From Pseudomonas arcuscaelestis (GTDB lineage Bacteria > Pseudomonadota > Gammaproteobacteria > Pseudomonadales > Pseudomonadaceae): 64,000 bases of DNA. The stretch covers positions 186,001-250,000 of the forward strand of contig NZ_JACOPV010000005.1 in NCBI RefSeq assembly GCF_016881005.1. Reading direction: 5' to 3'. Position numbers and translations under genes: made by a program. Below the pieces are notes generated by a model that had not been told where the DNA came from, made no database searches, and saw only the letters and a list, made by a program, of their open reading frames with translations. Of this stretch, positions 63,915-64,000 are shown in pieces. Positions within the stretch are counted from its first letter, which is position 1, and the number at the start of each line of letters is the position of its first letter.

Positions 63915-64000
63915 GAGACTTCCGGGCAGTTTGACCATGAAAAGTGACGGCGAAGCCAGCACTGTTGGGGTTACGTTGCCTAAGCTTAGCCGTTTGCCGT

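Noticed and set aside
1..64000. tRNA, rRNA, CRISPR array, insertion sequence, integron or toxin-antitoxin module
   Set aside because: Read through for cloverleaf-like arms, regular direct repeats, transposases and paired small genes; none found, though a covariance-model scan would be more sensitive.

Overview
The window is a 64 kb piece of a Pseudomonas chromosome, most likely from the P. putida/fluorescens side of the genus. The evidence is the rraA-cmaX-cfrX-cmpX-sigX-oprF block, the cobA / phosphatase-kinase / nasA / nasT / nasS / pyrD / rmf order, pseudomonad-type RNA-modification and chemotaxis genes, and uniformly GC-rich coding sequence. It is almost entirely core chromosome. I see no rRNA or tRNA gene, insertion sequence, prophage, integrase or CRISPR array. 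Synteny statements about other pseudomonads are from memory.

Layout. 1-4314 (+): the end of rraA, then the envelope block cmaX, cfrX, cmpX, the ECF sigma factor sigX and the major porin oprF. 4372-10059 (-): a nitrate-assimilation regulon with sensor/antiterminator nasS-nasT, nitrate transporter nasA, a fused PP2C phosphatase/Ser-Thr kinase, and cobA, which feeds siroheme synthesis. 10212-21372: pyrD, rmf, rlmL, a membrane diguanylate cyclase, dacB, a yggL-family gene and metE. 21445-25733 (-): a BvgAS-type two-component pair. 26038-32652: dgt, an unassigned P-loop gene, three small stress-type membrane-associated proteins, an ammonium transporter and a CPA2 antiporter. 32817-41877: a thioredoxin-fold protein, an M15 peptidase, an SOS-controlled small protein, a pseudouridine synthase, aer, a CPBP protease, acnA, rlmM and tusA. 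41874-50636: MATE pump, pdxB, ABC exporter, chemoreceptor and a predicted lipoprotein form of Mqo. 50716-57306: two small envelope proteins, moaB-moeA, a GT4 glycosyltransferase with a GDP-mannose enzyme, and a lipid kinase. 57290-63914: a NarXL-like pair, a degenerate Hpt-like protein, cheV, a MOSC protein and slt.

Regulation is the richest part. The nasA leader carries a readable ANTAR target: two hairpins with A-at-1/G-at-4 hexaloops, the second sharing bases with an intrinsic terminator. NasT is therefore expected to antiterminate nasA-kinase-cobA. Correctly spaced sigma-54 -24/-12 elements precede nasST, nasA and amt, tying them to nitrogen limitation. aer and cheV have sigma-28 (FliA) elements of the same form. 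A consensus LexA box overlaps the -10 of a small unknown gene. The rmf leader folds into three consecutive perfect hairpins.

No wholly new multi-gene system is evident. The strongest leads are the phosphatase-kinase fusion locked into the nitrate operon, the SOS-controlled small protein, the pseudo-Hpt protein opposite cheV, the P-loop gene beside dgt, and the lipoprotein Mqo.
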